Positions 25,274 to 34,627 are shown, counted from the stretch's first letter. The stretch is DNA of 64,000 nt from Bradyrhizobiaceae bacterium (GCA_020853885.1 JADYXZ010000010.1:62001-126000), one strand, 5' to 3'. Notes: generated by a model not told the origin, from the letters alone. A program made the numbers and translations.

Positions 25274-27973
25274 ATGTCGTCCTACCGCCTCGACAAATTG
25301 TTTGCGCCGCGTTCGGTTGCGGTGATCGGCGCGAGCCCGCGCGAACGGTCGCTCGGCCGCAGCATTCTGAAGAACGTCGTCTTCGGCGGCTTCGACGGCC
25401 CCGTCCGCCTCGTCAGCCCGCGCCATGCGGAAGTGGACGGCATCAAGGCGGTCAAATCCATCGCCGATCTGCCGGAGGCGGCCGACGTCGTCGTGCTCGC
25501 CACGCCGCCCGTCACGATCCCGCAGCTCGTGGACGAGGCGGGAAGGAAAGGCATCGCCGCATGCGTCATCATCACGGCCGGGCTCGGGCATGGTCCGGGC
25601 TCGCTCGCGCAGGCGGCGGACGACGCGGCGCGCAAGTACGGCATCCGGCTGGTGGGGCCGAACTGTCTCGGCGTCATCGTCCCGCCGGCGAAACTGAATG
25701 CGAGCTTCGCCATCCGCATGCCGCGCGCGGGCGACCTTGCGCTCATTTCGCAATCGGGTGCGATCGTGGCGGGCGTCGTGGAATGGGCGGCGCAGCGCGC
25801 GATCGGTTTTTCCGCCGTCGTTTCGCTCGGCGACAATGTCGACGTCGATTTCGGCGACCTGCTCGACTATTTCGCGCTCGACCGCGGCACGCGGGCGATC
25901 CTGCTCTATGTCGAGTCGGTGAAGGACGCGCGCAAGTTCATGTCAGCGGCGCGCGCCGCCGCGCGCACGAAGCCGGTCGTGGTGATCAAGGCCGGCCGCC
26001 ACGCGCAGAGCGCGCAAGCGGCGAAGACGCACACGGGCGCGCTCGCCGGCTCCGACGCCGTCTATGACGCGGCGTTCCGGCGCGTCGGCCTGCTCCGCGC
26101 CTACGACCTCGACGAGCTGTTCGACGCGGCTGAAACGCTTGGGTTGCTGCGGCCGTTCGCCGGCGACCGCCTTGCGATCCTCACCAATGGCGGCGGGGTC
26201 GGCGTGCTCGCGGTCGACCGGCTGATCGATTTCGGCGGCAAGCTTGCGGAGGTGTCGCTGGAGACGCTGAAGCGGCTCGACGCCGCGCTGCCGCCCACCT
26301 GGTCGCGCGGCAATCCGGTCGACATCATCGGCGATGCCGACGAAGCGCGCTATGCGGCGGCATTCGAGGCGCTGCTCGACGACCCGGCGAACGACGCGAT
26401 CCTCGTGCTGAACGTGCCGACCACGCTCGGCGTGCCGCATGCGATCGCAGCGCGGGTGGCGGACATCGCCAAGGCCGACCGCGCGCAGCGGTTTCCGCCA
26501 AAGCCCGTTCTTGCCGCCTGGATCGGCGAAGACGAGACCGCATCGGCGACGTTCAGCGCAGCGGGCATTCCGCACTATCCGACCGACGTGGAAGCCGTGC
26601 GCGGCTACATGCATCTCGTCGACTACTCGAAGGCGCAGGCGCGGCTGATGGTGACGCCGCCGGGCCTGCCCGCGGACTTCTCGCCGGACGCGAATTCGGC
26701 GCGGATCATCGTCAACGGCGCCATCAATGCCGGCCGCATGTGGCTCGATCCGGTGGAGGCCACGCAGGTCTGCGAAGCCTACGGGATTCCCATCGCCGCG
26801 ACCATTGCCGCGCACGATCCGGACGAGGCGGCGAAGGCCGCGGCGCCGATGCTCGCGGCGGGACAGCGCGTCGCCGTCAAGATCTTCTCGCACGACATCG
26901 TGCACAAGTCGGATGTCGACGGCGTGCGGCTCGGCCTGCAGAGCGAAGACGAAGTGCGCAAGGCGGCGGCGGAGATCATCGCGCGGGCGCGCGCCCTGCG
27001 GCCGGCGGCGCGTATCAACGGCGTCACGGTGCATCCGATGATCGAGCGGCCAGGCGCGCGCGAGCTGATCGTCGGCGTCGCCGACGATCCGACGTTCGGG
27101 CCGATCATCGCCTTCGGCCACGGCGGCACGGCGGTGGAAGTCATCAACGACAAGGCGCTGGCGCTGCCGCCGCTCGACCTCAACCTTGCGCGCGACCTGA
27201 TCGCGCGCACGCGCATCTCGCGGCTGCTGAAAGCCTATCGCAACGTGCCGGCAGCGAAGGAAGATGAGGTCGCGCTGGCGCTGGTGAAGCTCTCCCAGCT
27301 CGTCGCGGACCTGCCGGAAATCCGCGAGATCGACATCAATCCGCTGCTCGCCGACGAAAAGGGCGCGACCGCGGTCGACGCGCGGATCGCGGTCGAGCTG
27401 ACGGTGCCGAAGTTCAAGGGCCGCTGGCATCCGCGCATGGCGATCCGCCCCTATCCGCGGGAATGGGAGCGGCACCTCACCTACGGCGACGGGCAGATCG
27501 CTTTCGTCCGGCCGATCCGGCCCGAGGACGAGCCGCTGTTCGCGCCGTTCTTCGAGCGGGTGACGGACGAGGACCTGCGGCTCCGCTTCTTCTCGCCGGC
27601 CAAGGACTTCGGGCACAGCTTCGTCGCGCGGCTGACGCAGATCGACTACGCGCGCGCGATGGCGTTCGCCGCGATCGACGAGGCCGCAAACGAGCTGCTC
27701 GGCGTCGTGCGCATCCACTCGGATTCGGACTACCGGACCGCCGAATACGCGATCCTGTTGCGGTCGGACCTCAAGGGCCGCGGCCTCGGCGGCCAGATGA
27801 TGGCCCTCATCATCACCTATGCGCGCAGCGAAGGGCTGGAGGCGATCCACGGCCAGGTGCTCACGGAAAACACGGTCATGCTCGACCTATGCCGGCGGCT
27901 CGGCTTCACGGTGGAGCATTCGCAGGACGACGCGGGCATCGTGCAGGTGCGCCTGCCGCTGAAGAAAGCGTGA
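25274..27973 (+). CDS. ADP-forming acyl-CoA synthetase fused to GNAT acetyltransferase (Pat/YfiQ-like architecture)
   Basis: An 899-residue protein: CoA-binding domain (VAVIGASPRERSLGRSI at the start), succinyl-CoA ligase-like domains with SQSGAIVAGV, an ATP-grasp domain (about 475-700), and a GNAT domain (about 730-895) with RGLGGQMMALIITYARSEG as the acetyl-CoA-binding loop. The architecture is that of the Pat lysine acetyltransferases that control acetyl-CoA synthetase. Unlike what is reported for YfiQ/Pat, the His of the HTGALAG motif is kept here (His253), the residue phosphorylated in ADP-forming acetyl-CoA synthetases. It may therefore make ATP and acetate as well as acetylate proteins. 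The promoter has a FixK/FNR box. It is convergent with the dCTP deaminase gene. Confidence 0.9.
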   Translation: MSSYRLDKLFAPRSVAVIGASPRERSLGRSILKNVVFGGFDGPVRLVSPRHAEVDGIKAVKSIADLPEAADVVVLATPPVTIPQLVDEAGRKGIAACVIITAGLGHGPGSLAQAADDAARKYGIRLVGPNCLGVIVPPAKLNASFAIRMPRAGDLALISQSGAIVAGVVEWAAQRAIGFSAVVSLGDNVDVDFGDLLDYFALDRGTRAILLYVESVKDARKFMSAARAAARTKPVVVIKAGRHAQSAQAAKTHTGALAGSDAVYDAAFRRVGLLRAYDLDELFDAAETLGLLRPFAGDRLAILTNGGGVGVLAVDRLIDFGGKLAEVSLETLKRLDAALPPTWSRGNPVDIIGDADEARYAAAFEALLDDPANDAILVLNVPTTLGVPHAIAARVADIAKADRAQRFPPKPVLAAWIGEDETASATFSAAGIPHYPTDVEAVRGYMHLVDYSKAQARLMVTPPGLPADFSPDANSARIIVNGAINAGRMWLDPVEATQVCEAYGIPIAATIAAHDPDEAAKAAAPMLAAGQRVAVKIFSHDIVHKSDVDGVRLGLQSEDEVRKAAAEIIARARALRPAARINGVTVHPMIERPGARELIVGVADDPTFGPIIAFGHGGTAVEVINDKALALPPLDLNLARDLIARTRISRLLKAYRNVPAAKEDEVALALVKLSQLVADLPEIREIDINPLLADEKGATAVDARIAVELTVPKFKGRWHPRMAIRPYPREWERHLTYGDGQIAFVRPIRPEDEPLFAPFFERVTDEDLRLRFFSPAKDFGHSFVARLTQIDYARAMAFAAIDEAANELLGVVRIHSDSDYRTAEYAILLRSDLKGRGLGGQMMALIITYARSEGLEAIHGQVLTENTVMLDLCRRLGFTVEHSQDDAGIVQVRLPLKKA

Positions 27974-27987
27974 GCGCTGCGCGCGCC

Positions 27988-29121
27988 TCAGCGCGAGAAC
28001 GGCCGGAAATGCTTGGAGAGCTTCAGGCCCTGCGCCTGATAGTTGGAACTGCCGGTCTCGCCATAGAGCACGGTCGGGCGCTCGGTCATGCGCTCGTACA
28101 CAAGGCGGCCGACGATCTGCCCGTGCTCGAGGATGAAGGGCACCTCGCGCGAGCGTACTTCGAGCACCGCGCGCGCCCCCTGCCCGCCCGCGGCGGCGTG
28201 GCCGAAGCCGGGATCGAAGAAGCCGGCATAGTGCACGCGGAATTCGCCGACGAGCGGATCGAACGGCACCATCTCGGCGGCGTGGTCGGGCGGCACGTGC
28301 ACCGCCTCCTTGGAAGAGAGAATATAAAAAGCGTCGGGATCGAGCACGAGGCCGGCGTGGCCGCGCGCTTCCAGCGGCTCCCAGAAATCGAGCACGTCGT
28401 AGTTGTTGCGCCGGTCGACGTCGATGAGGCCGGTGTGGCGCTTGGCGCGGAAGCCGACAAGGCCGCCGGCGTTGCGCCCCGACAGATCGACGCTCACGGC
28501 GACGGCGCCGTCGCCGAGATCGGCGGTCTCGCTGTCGACCAAGCGGTCGCGCGCATGCAGTGCCGCGAGCGCCTTGCCGTCGAGCTTCGCGGCGCCGCGG
28601 CGGAAGCGGATCTGCGAAAGGCGCGAGCCGCGGCGCACCAGAATGGGAAAGGTGCGCGGGCTCACTTCGAGATAGAGCGGACCTTCATAGCCCGCAGGCA
28701 GCGCGTCGAACGCCGAGACGCGTTCGCCGATCACGCGCGTGAAGACGTCGAGCCGGCCGGTCGAGCTTTTCGGATTGGAAGCGGCGGCGAGATCGGCCGG
28801 CAGCTTCAGCGATTCCTCGAGCTCGACGAGATAGACGCAGCCTGTTTCCAGCACAGCCGCCTTGTCGCGCAGATCGACTTCGTGCAGCGCAAGCTCCTGC
28901 AGGCGCGCGTCGATGCTTTTTGCCGCCGACGGCAGGAAGCTCGCGCGCACGCGCCAGGCGCGGGCGCCGAGGCGGAGATCGAGGCTGGCCGGCTGGATCT
29001 GGTCGTCGCCCACGGGCGCGTGGGCGGCAACCACGCCCGCGTCCACGAGCGCGGAAATCCCCTGCCCGGGCAGGATGCCATTGGGCAAGGTCGCCGTATC
29101 GGTTTTCAGCGCTGCCTTCAT
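27988..29121 (-). CDS. dcd: 2'-deoxycytidine 5'-triphosphate deaminase, long form
   Basis: A 377-residue protein of the double-length dCTP deaminase family of Alphaproteobacteria, which makes dUTP for thymidylate synthesis. Seen are PASLDLRLGARAWRVRASF, EVSPRTFPILVRRGSRLSQI and, in the second half, FDPLVGEFRVHYAGFFDPGF and SREVPFILEHGQIVGRLVYE. The start at 29121 has GGAG seven bases before it; a longer version to 29244 would run into the palindromic repeat and is rejected. It is convergent with the synthetase gene upstream. Confidence 0.92.
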   Translation of the reverse strand: MKAALKTDTATLPNGILPGQGISALVDAGVVAAHAPVGDDQIQPASLDLRLGARAWRVRASFLPSAAKSIDARLQELALHEVDLRDKAAVLETGCVYLVELEESLKLPADLAAASNPKSSTGRLDVFTRVIGERVSAFDALPAGYEGPLYLEVSPRTFPILVRRGSRLSQIRFRRGAAKLDGKALAALHARDRLVDSETADLGDGAVAVSVDLSGRNAGGLVGFRAKRHTGLIDVDRRNNYDVLDFWEPLEARGHAGLVLDPDAFYILSSKEAVHVPPDHAAEMVPFDPLVGEFRVHYAGFFDPGFGHAAAGGQGARAVLEVRSREVPFILEHGQIVGRLVYERMTERPTVLYGETGSSNYQAQGLKLSKHFRPFSR

Positions 29122-29132
29122 GTCCGCTCCGG

Positions 29133-29235
29133 GCGCCTCATCCTTCGAGACGCCCCGACACCTCACCCTGAGGAGCCCGAGCAAAGCGAGGGCGTCTCGA
29201 AGGGTGAGGTGTCGGGGCTCCTCAGGATGAGGCGC
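29133..29235. repeat. Composite palindromic intergenic repeat, type with CCTCATCCT ends
   Basis: GCGCCTCATCCT at 29133-29144 pairs with AGGATGAGGCGC at 29224-29235. Inside, CGAGACGCC pairs with GGCGTCTCG and ACACCTCACCCT with AGGGTGAGGTGT, making one long imperfect hairpin of about 100 bases. A shorter element with the same ends lies at 36820-36870. I recognise the CTCATCCT...AGGATGAG ends as a repeat spread through Bradyrhizobium-like genomes. It lies just before the dCTP deaminase start. Confidence 0.85.
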
Positions 29236-29334
29236 AATTTGCAAGTTTACTCATAGCAAACTTGCTGGTTCTAGCGAGTAGCGGACGCGCAGCTTGACGC
29301 CAAGCGCGAGCCGGGAGTAATCACATTTATCTTC

Positions 29335-29388
29335 CGTGGTCATTTGAGCCGGCCGGCTTGCAGCCACGTAAAACAACTCGCTAAAAGG
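29335..29388 (+). promoter_or_regulatory. SAM-II riboswitch aptamer
   Basis: The sequence follows the SAM-II consensus: P1 strand CGTGG (29335-29339) pairs with CCACG (29364-29368), with the conserved ATTTGAGCCGGCCGGCTTGC inside and GCTAAAA at 29380-29386 forming the pseudoknot side. SAM-II elements bind S-adenosylmethionine and repress methionine genes in Alphaproteobacteria. It is 66 bases upstream of metZ. Confidence 0.93.
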
Positions 29389-29402
29389 CCGGGGACGTGC
29401 CG

Positions 29403-29433
29403 AACCCGGCCCGGGTCGTCCCCCGGCCGGGTT
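29403..29433 (+). terminator. Hairpin in metZ leader, part of riboswitch expression platform
   Basis: AACCCGGCC (29403-29411) pairs perfectly with GGCCGGGTT (29425-29433), followed by ATTTGTT and then the ribosome site AAGGAG. An alternative helix uses GGCCGGGGACG (29387-29397) with CGTCCCCCGGCC (29417-29428). The two helices are mutually exclusive and the second starts inside the aptamer end, so ligand binding can choose between them. Termination or ribosome-site masking are both possible. Confidence 0.6.
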
Positions 29434-29453
29434 ATTTGTTCAAGGAGCACGTC

Positions 29454-30659
29454 ATGAACTCGATCCCGCGCCCGCCGCTCGACCCCGAACTGCTGCATCC
29501 GGAAACGCGGCTGATGCACTCGGGCATCCTGCGCTCGCAGTTCGGCGAGAACGCCGAGGCGCTCTTCCTCACCCAGGGCTTCGTCTACGACGAGGCGGAG
29601 ACGGCGGAAGCGCGCTTCTCCAACAAGGCGCCGGGCTTCGTCTATTCGCGCTACGGCAACCCGACGCTCGCGATGTTCGAGCAGCGGCTCGCCGCGCTGG
29701 AAGGCGCCGAAGCCTGCCGCGGCACGGCGAGCGGCATGGCGGCGGTGACGGCGTCGCTCCTCTGTTTCCTGAAAGCCGGCGATCACGTGGTGGCGGCGCG
29801 CGCGCTGTTCGGCTCGTGCCGCTGGGTGATCGAGGATTTCCTGCCGCGCTTCGGCGTGCCCTGCACGCTGGTCGACGGCACCGACCTCGCGCAATGGAAG
29901 GCGGCGATCCGGCCGGAGACGCGCGCCTTCTTCCTCGAGAGCCCGACCAACCCGACGCTCGACGTGCTCGACATCGCGGCGATCGCCAAGCTCGCGAAGA
30001 GCGCAAACGCGAAGCTCATCGTCGACAACGTGTTCGCGACGCCGCTCCTGCAAAGTCCGCTGCAGCTCGGCGCCGACGTCGTCGTCTATTCGGCGACGAA
30101 GCACATCGACGGACAGGGGCGCTGTCTCGGCGGCGCGGTCCTCTCCACCGAGAAGTTCATTATGGACCATCTGCACAATTTCCTGCGGCAGACGGGGCCG
30201 TCGCTGTCGCCGTTCAACGCCTGGGTGCTGTTGAAGGGCATGGAGACGCTCGCGATCCGCGTCGAACGCGCGCAGGCGAGCGCCACCAAGATCGCGGATT
30301 TCCTTGCTAGCCAGAAAGGGATCAGGAAGGTGCTCTATCCCGGCCGTGCCGATCATCCGCAGGCGGCGCTCGCGGCGCGGCAGATGAAGGGCGGCGGCAC
30401 GCTGATCGCGCTCGAGGTGGAGGGCGGCAAGGCAGGCGCGTTCCGCTTCTGCAACGCGCTGCGGCTGATTCGGATTTCCAACAATCTCGGCGATGCGAAG
30501 AGCCTGATCGTGCATCCGGCCACCACGACCCACCAGCGATTCACGCCGGAGGCGCGCGCGGAAATTGGCATCGGCGACGGGCTGTTGCGGCTCTCGGTCG
30601 GGCTCGAACATGCCGACGACCTCGCCGCGGACCTCGCGCGCGGGCTCAAGGCGATCTAA
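29454..30659 (+). CDS. metZ: O-succinylhomoserine sulfhydrylase
   Basis: A 401-residue PLP enzyme of the Cys/Met metabolism family, making homocysteine from O-succinylhomoserine and sulfide. Seen are SRYGNPTLAMFEQRLAALEG, the PLP lysine in YSATKHIDGQGRCLGG, and the C-terminal HPATTTHQRF and LLRLSVGLEHADDL. KHIDGQGR is typical of MetZ rather than cystathionine gamma-synthase (usually KYLxGH). The start at 29454 has AAGGAG eight bases upstream. It is controlled by the SAM-II element. Confidence 0.94.
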   Translation: MNSIPRPPLDPELLHPETRLMHSGILRSQFGENAEALFLTQGFVYDEAETAEARFSNKAPGFVYSRYGNPTLAMFEQRLAALEGAEACRGTASGMAAVTASLLCFLKAGDHVVAARALFGSCRWVIEDFLPRFGVPCTLVDGTDLAQWKAAIRPETRAFFLESPTNPTLDVLDIAAIAKLAKSANAKLIVDNVFATPLLQSPLQLGADVVVYSATKHIDGQGRCLGGAVLSTEKFIMDHLHNFLRQTGPSLSPFNAWVLLKGMETLAIRVERAQASATKIADFLASQKGIRKVLYPGRADHPQAALAARQMKGGGTLIALEVEGGKAGAFRFCNALRLIRISNNLGDAKSLIVHPATTTHQRFTPEARAEIGIGDGLLRLSVGLEHADDLAADLARGLKAI

Positions 30660-30696
30660 TATTCCGCGTCGGCCCGCCAGGCGTCAGGAGGGACGC

Positions 30697-31089
30697 ATGT
30701 ATCGCGCCGTAACCCGCGGCATCCAGGTGACGGTGACGCCGTCGTACCTCGCCGATCGATCGTCGCCCGAAGACAACCGCTATTTCTGGGCTTACACGAT
30801 CGAGATCGTGAACCTCGGCGACGTCACGGTGCAATTGAAGACGCGGCACTGGAAGATCACCGACGCGCAGGGCCACGTGCAGGAAGTGCGCGGGCCGGGC
30901 GTCGTGGGCGAGCAGCCGATCCTGAAGCCGGGCGAGCGCTTTGAGTACACGAGCGGAGTACCGCTCACGACACCGACCGGGCTGATGGCCGGCACGTACC
31001 AGATGGTCGCAGACGACGGCGAGCGCTTCGACGCGGTGGTGCCGACGTTCTCGCTCGACAGCCCGCACATCGCGCGCGTACTGCATTGA
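30697..31089 (+). CDS. apaG: ApaG domain protein
   Basis: A 130-residue ApaG protein with the fibronectin-like family sequences VTRGIQVTVTPSYLADRSSP, YFWAYTIEIVNLG, LKTRHWKITDAQGHVQEVRG and GPGVVGEQPILKPGERFEY. The cellular role is unclear (linked to Co2+/Mg2+ resistance and Ap4A levels in enterics). AGGAGGG lies five bases before the ATG. It follows metZ by 37 bases and may share its transcript, as is common in Rhizobiales. Confidence 0.95.
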   Translation: MYRAVTRGIQVTVTPSYLADRSSPEDNRYFWAYTIEIVNLGDVTVQLKTRHWKITDAQGHVQEVRGPGVVGEQPILKPGERFEYTSGVPLTTPTGLMAGTYQMVADDGERFDAVVPTFSLDSPHIARVLH

Positions 31090-31222
31090 ATGTGCGGGGC
31101 GATCTCGCGCATTCGCCTGACGCACGGCTCCCTCCCCGCGAGGAGGATTGCGGCCGGGCGGCCGGTCTGAAATAGATCGCGGCTCGATCCTTAAGTTGCT
31201 CCAGTGAAGCCGATCAAAAATC

Positions 31223-31311
31223 CCGCTCGTCCCCGCGAAAGCGGGGACCCAGGGCCAACTGCACGTCCGTGCTTTTTGGTCCTGGATTCCCGCTTACGCG
31301 GGAATGAGCGG
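31223..31311. repeat. Intergenic palindromic repeat with two nested hairpins
   Basis: The outer arms CCGCTC (31223-31228) and GAGCGG (31306-31311) enclose two perfect 8-bp hairpins: GTCCCCGC-GAAA-GCGGGGAC (31229-31248) and ATTCCCGC-TTAC-GCGGGAAT (31286-31305). The element lies between apaG and the MFS gene and resembles GCGGGGAC/GCGGGAAT repeats widely scattered in Rhizobiales. Confidence 0.85.
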
Positions 31312-31352
31312 AATGTGTATCGAGCCAATACATCGAATCCGAGCAAGAGCAC

Positions 31353-32591
31353 ATGACGCAAAGCGACAAGCCCCGCGTGTTCTACGGCTGGTACGTCGTC
31401 TATGCGATCGGCCTCGTGATGACGACGACGGCCGGGTTCGTCTTCTACAATCTGCCGGTGCTGCTCGATGCGTTCGTGACGCAGCACGGGTTCGCGGTGG
31501 CGACCGTGAGCAACGCGACCGCCGCCTTCTTCCTCGCCGCGGGATTTGCCGGCCTCATCGCCGGACAGTTCGTCGACCGCTTCGACTCGCGGTACATCAT
31601 CATGGCGAGCGCCACGATGGCTTCGCTCGCGCTGCTCTGCATCGGGCTCCTGCGCGAGCCGTGGCAGCTCTTCGCGTTCTATATCGTGTTCGGCCTCGCC
31701 TATGGCGGCTGCGGGCTCGTCCCGACCACGACGATCATCGCGCGCTGGTTCGAGCGGCGGCGGGCGATGGCGCTGTCGATTTCCTCGACCGGCCTGTCGC
31801 TCGGCGGCGTGGTGCTGACGCCGGTCGCGGCGTTTCTCGTCGTGAAGCTCGGGCTCGCGGGTGCGGCGCCCTGGATGGCGCTCGCCCTTTTCCTTGGCGT
31901 GGTTCCGGCAACGCTCTTCGTCGTGCGGGCGACGCCCGCCGCCATGGGCCTCCTGCCCGACGGCGCCACCCGGCACGAAGGCAGTGCCGCGGCAGCGCGC
32001 GCATCCGCGAGCATGCCGCTCGCGGAGGTCTGGCGGAGCCGCTACTTCTACGCGGTGGCGGCGACATTCCTGTTCGGGCTCGGCGCGCAGGTGGGCGGGA
32101 TCGCGCACGTCTATCGGATCGCCAACACGCGGGTCGATACGGAGACGGCGGCAGTCGCCGTCGCCTGCCTCGCGATCTCGAGCCTGACCGGCCGCCTCGT
32201 TGCCGGCTGGTTGCTGAGCCGCGTCAGCTCGCGGGCGATGACAATTGCGCTGCTGATCATCCAGGCGGTTGCGCTGGTCTGCCTCGCCTATGCCTGGACG
32301 GGGCCGGCCGTCATTGCGTCAGTCGCCATGTTCGGGCTTACAGCCGGCAGCATGCTGATGATGCAGCCGCTCTTGCTCGCGGAAGCGTTCGGCGTGGAGA
32401 ATTACGGCCGCGTCTATTCGGTGAGCCAGCTCGTCGGCGTGTTCGGCTATGCCATCGGTCCGTCGCTGGTCGGCGCGATCTACCACGCGAGCGGCGGCTA
32501 TGCGCTGGCGCTGCTCGCGATCGCCGCGGGCTCGCTGCTCGGCATCGTCACGCTTTCTTCGTCGAAGCCGCCGAATCGCGCCGTGGCGTGA
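31353..32591 (+). CDS. MFS transporter, monocarboxylate/oxalate carrier-like
   Basis: A 412-residue transporter with about twelve helices in two halves. The N-terminus YGWYVVYAIGLVMTTTAGFV and GQFVDRFDSRYIIM (loop 2-3, motif A-like) resemble the OFA/monocarboxylate type MFS proteins that start with a YGW-V motif. Substrate not known; an organic acid is likely. The start has only a weak ribosome site (GAGCAAGAGCAC). It is convergent with hslO, with six bases between the stops. Confidence 0.85.
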   Translation: MTQSDKPRVFYGWYVVYAIGLVMTTTAGFVFYNLPVLLDAFVTQHGFAVATVSNATAAFFLAAGFAGLIAGQFVDRFDSRYIIMASATMASLALLCIGLLREPWQLFAFYIVFGLAYGGCGLVPTTTIIARWFERRRAMALSISSTGLSLGGVVLTPVAAFLVVKLGLAGAAPWMALALFLGVVPATLFVVRATPAAMGLLPDGATRHEGSAAAARASASMPLAEVWRSRYFYAVAATFLFGLGAQVGGIAHVYRIANTRVDTETAAVAVACLAISSLTGRLVAGWLLSRVSSRAMTIALLIIQAVALVCLAYAWTGPAVIASVAMFGLTAGSMLMMQPLLLAEAFGVENYGRVYSVSQLVGVFGYAIGPSLVGAIYHASGGYALALLAIAAGSLLGIVTLSSSKPPNRAVA

Positions 32592-32597
32592 GCGGGA

Positions 32598-33599
32598 TTA
32601 TTCGCCCGCTTCGCCGGATGCGTCTTCGACGCCGATCTCTTCCGGCGCGAACGCATAGTGGCGGCCGCAGAACTCGCAGGTGACCTGCACCTGCCCGTCC
32701 TCCACCATGTCCGCCCGTTCCTCCTGCGGGAAGCTCTTCAGCACCGACATCACCCGCTCGCGCGAGCAGGTGCACTGCGCAGTCATGGTCTGCGCGTTGA
32801 AGACGCGCACGCCGCGCTCGTTGAAAAGCCGCCACAGCAGGCGCTCGCTCGACAGCGTGGGGTCGAGCAGTTCGTGATCCTCGACGGTCTCGATCAGCGA
32901 CTGCGCCTCGGTCCAGGCGTCGTCCTCTTCGACGGTGTGCAGTTCGTGGCCCTCGGGCGCGTCGCCGGGATCGAAATCGGCCTGCGCCGCGCGCGCGGAA
33001 TCCTCGGGCAGAAACTGCACGAGCATGGCGCCAGCGCGCCAGGTCGCCTTGGCGCCGCCGGGATGCATCTTCTCGCCGACCGCGAGCTTGAGCCGCGTCG
33101 GGATCTGCTCGGACTGCATGAAATAGCGGTGCGCCGCCGCCTCGAGCGGCTCGCCCTGCAGCGCGACGATGCCCTGATAGCGGTTGTGGTCGCCGCCCGC
33201 CTCGATCGTCATGGCGAGATGGCCGTTGCCGACCAAGGCGCCGGTGCCGGGCGCCGAGAGCGCCTCGAGCTTGCCGGAGTCGAAGCGGGCATAGGCGCGC
33301 ACGCGGTCGGGCGCGGTGATGTCGACCACCATCAGGTCGACGGCGCCGTCGGTCTGCGTCTGCAGGATGAAGCGGCGCACCTGCTTGTGAGTGGAGCCGA
33401 GGAGGACGGCCAACGTCGTCGCCTCCGCAAGCGCGCGGGCGACCGGCTGCGGGTAGTCGTGGTTGCCGAGCATTTCATCGAGCATCGGCCCGAGGCGCGC
33501 GATGCGGCCGCGCACGTCGAGGGCCTCGACCTGAAATGCCTGGACCTGATCGTCCTCGGCCTGGTCTCGCGGACGACGTTCTGGAATCTGCACGTTCAT
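32598..33599 (-). CDS. hslO: Redox-regulated chaperone Hsp33
   Basis: A 333-residue chaperone activated by oxidation and unfolding. The C-terminal zinc site is CTC (in MTAQCTCSRERV) and CEFC about 32 residues later, fitting the family. The core has VARALAEATTLAVLLGST, DGAVDLMVVDITAPDRVRAY and VRGYAR-like sequence. The start at 33599 (MNVQIPERRP) follows GAAGGG; a longer frame to 33665 lacks one. It is the last gene after argD-argF. Confidence 0.95.
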   Translation of the reverse strand: MNVQIPERRPRDQAEDDQVQAFQVEALDVRGRIARLGPMLDEMLGNHDYPQPVARALAEATTLAVLLGSTHKQVRRFILQTQTDGAVDLMVVDITAPDRVRAYARFDSGKLEALSAPGTGALVGNGHLAMTIEAGGDHNRYQGIVALQGEPLEAAAHRYFMQSEQIPTRLKLAVGEKMHPGGAKATWRAGAMLVQFLPEDSARAAQADFDPGDAPEGHELHTVEEDDAWTEAQSLIETVEDHELLDPTLSSERLLWRLFNERGVRVFNAQTMTAQCTCSRERVMSVLKSFPQEERADMVEDGQVQVTCEFCGRHYAFAPEEIGVEDASGEAGE

Positions 33600-33716
33600 C
33601 GGGTCACGCCCTTCAAGCGCGAAGGATTCAGTTTGAATTGCCTCAGGCGCCCTATTTCCGCTCATTCCCGCGAGCGGCCAGCGTTTCTCCCCGCATTCGT
33701 CAGGCGCTTCGCGCGC

Positions 33717-34627
33717 TCATGCTTCGAGGCACCAGGCGAGAATTCCCTTCTGCGCGTGGAGCCGGTTCTCGGCCTCGTCGAACACCACCGATTGCGGGCC
33801 GTCGATCACTTCGTCGGTGACCTCTTCGCCCCGGTGCGCCGGCAGGCAATGCATGAAGATGGCGTCGCGCTTGGCGAGCTTCAAGAGGCCGCGGTTCACC
33901 TGATAGGGCTTGAAGATGTTGTGGCGCTTCTTGCCGTCCTTGTCGCCCATGGAGACCCAGGTGTCGGTGACGATACAATCGGCGCCGCTCACCGCCTCTT
34001 CGGGATCGCGCAGGAACCGGATGTCCGCCTGCTCGCGCCGGGCCCAGTCGCGCAGCGCCGCTTTCGGAGAGAATTCCTTCGGCGCGGCGACCCGGAGCGC
34101 AAACTCGAAGCGCGCGGCCGCGTGCACCCAGGAGGTGAGCACGTTGTTGGCGTCGCCGGTCCAGGCGACCGTCCTGCCGCGGATCGCGCCCTTGTGCTCC
34201 TCGAACGTCATCACGTCGGCGAGCACCTGGCAGGGATGCGAGAACTTGGTCAGCCCATTGATGACGGGCACGGCCGCGTGCCGCGCCAGCTCGACCAGCG
34301 CCTTGTGGTCGAGGATGCGGATCATGATGCAGTCGACGTAGCGCGACAGCACGCGGGCGGTATCGGCGATCGTCTCGCCGCGGCCGAGCTGCATCTCCTT
34401 GCCGGTGAGCATGATCGAATGGCCGCCAAGCTGGTGCATGGCCACGTCGAAGGAGACGCGGGTGCGGGTCGACGGTTTCTCGAAGATCATCGCCAGCGTC
34501 CGGCCGGCGAGCGGCTTGTCGGCGGAGGCGCGCTGCTTCTTCAGGTCGCGCGCGCGGTCGATCATCCGCCGCAGCTCCTTCGAGGGAAGCTCGGACAGAT
34601 CGAGGAAGTGCCGGACGCTGTTCGCGC

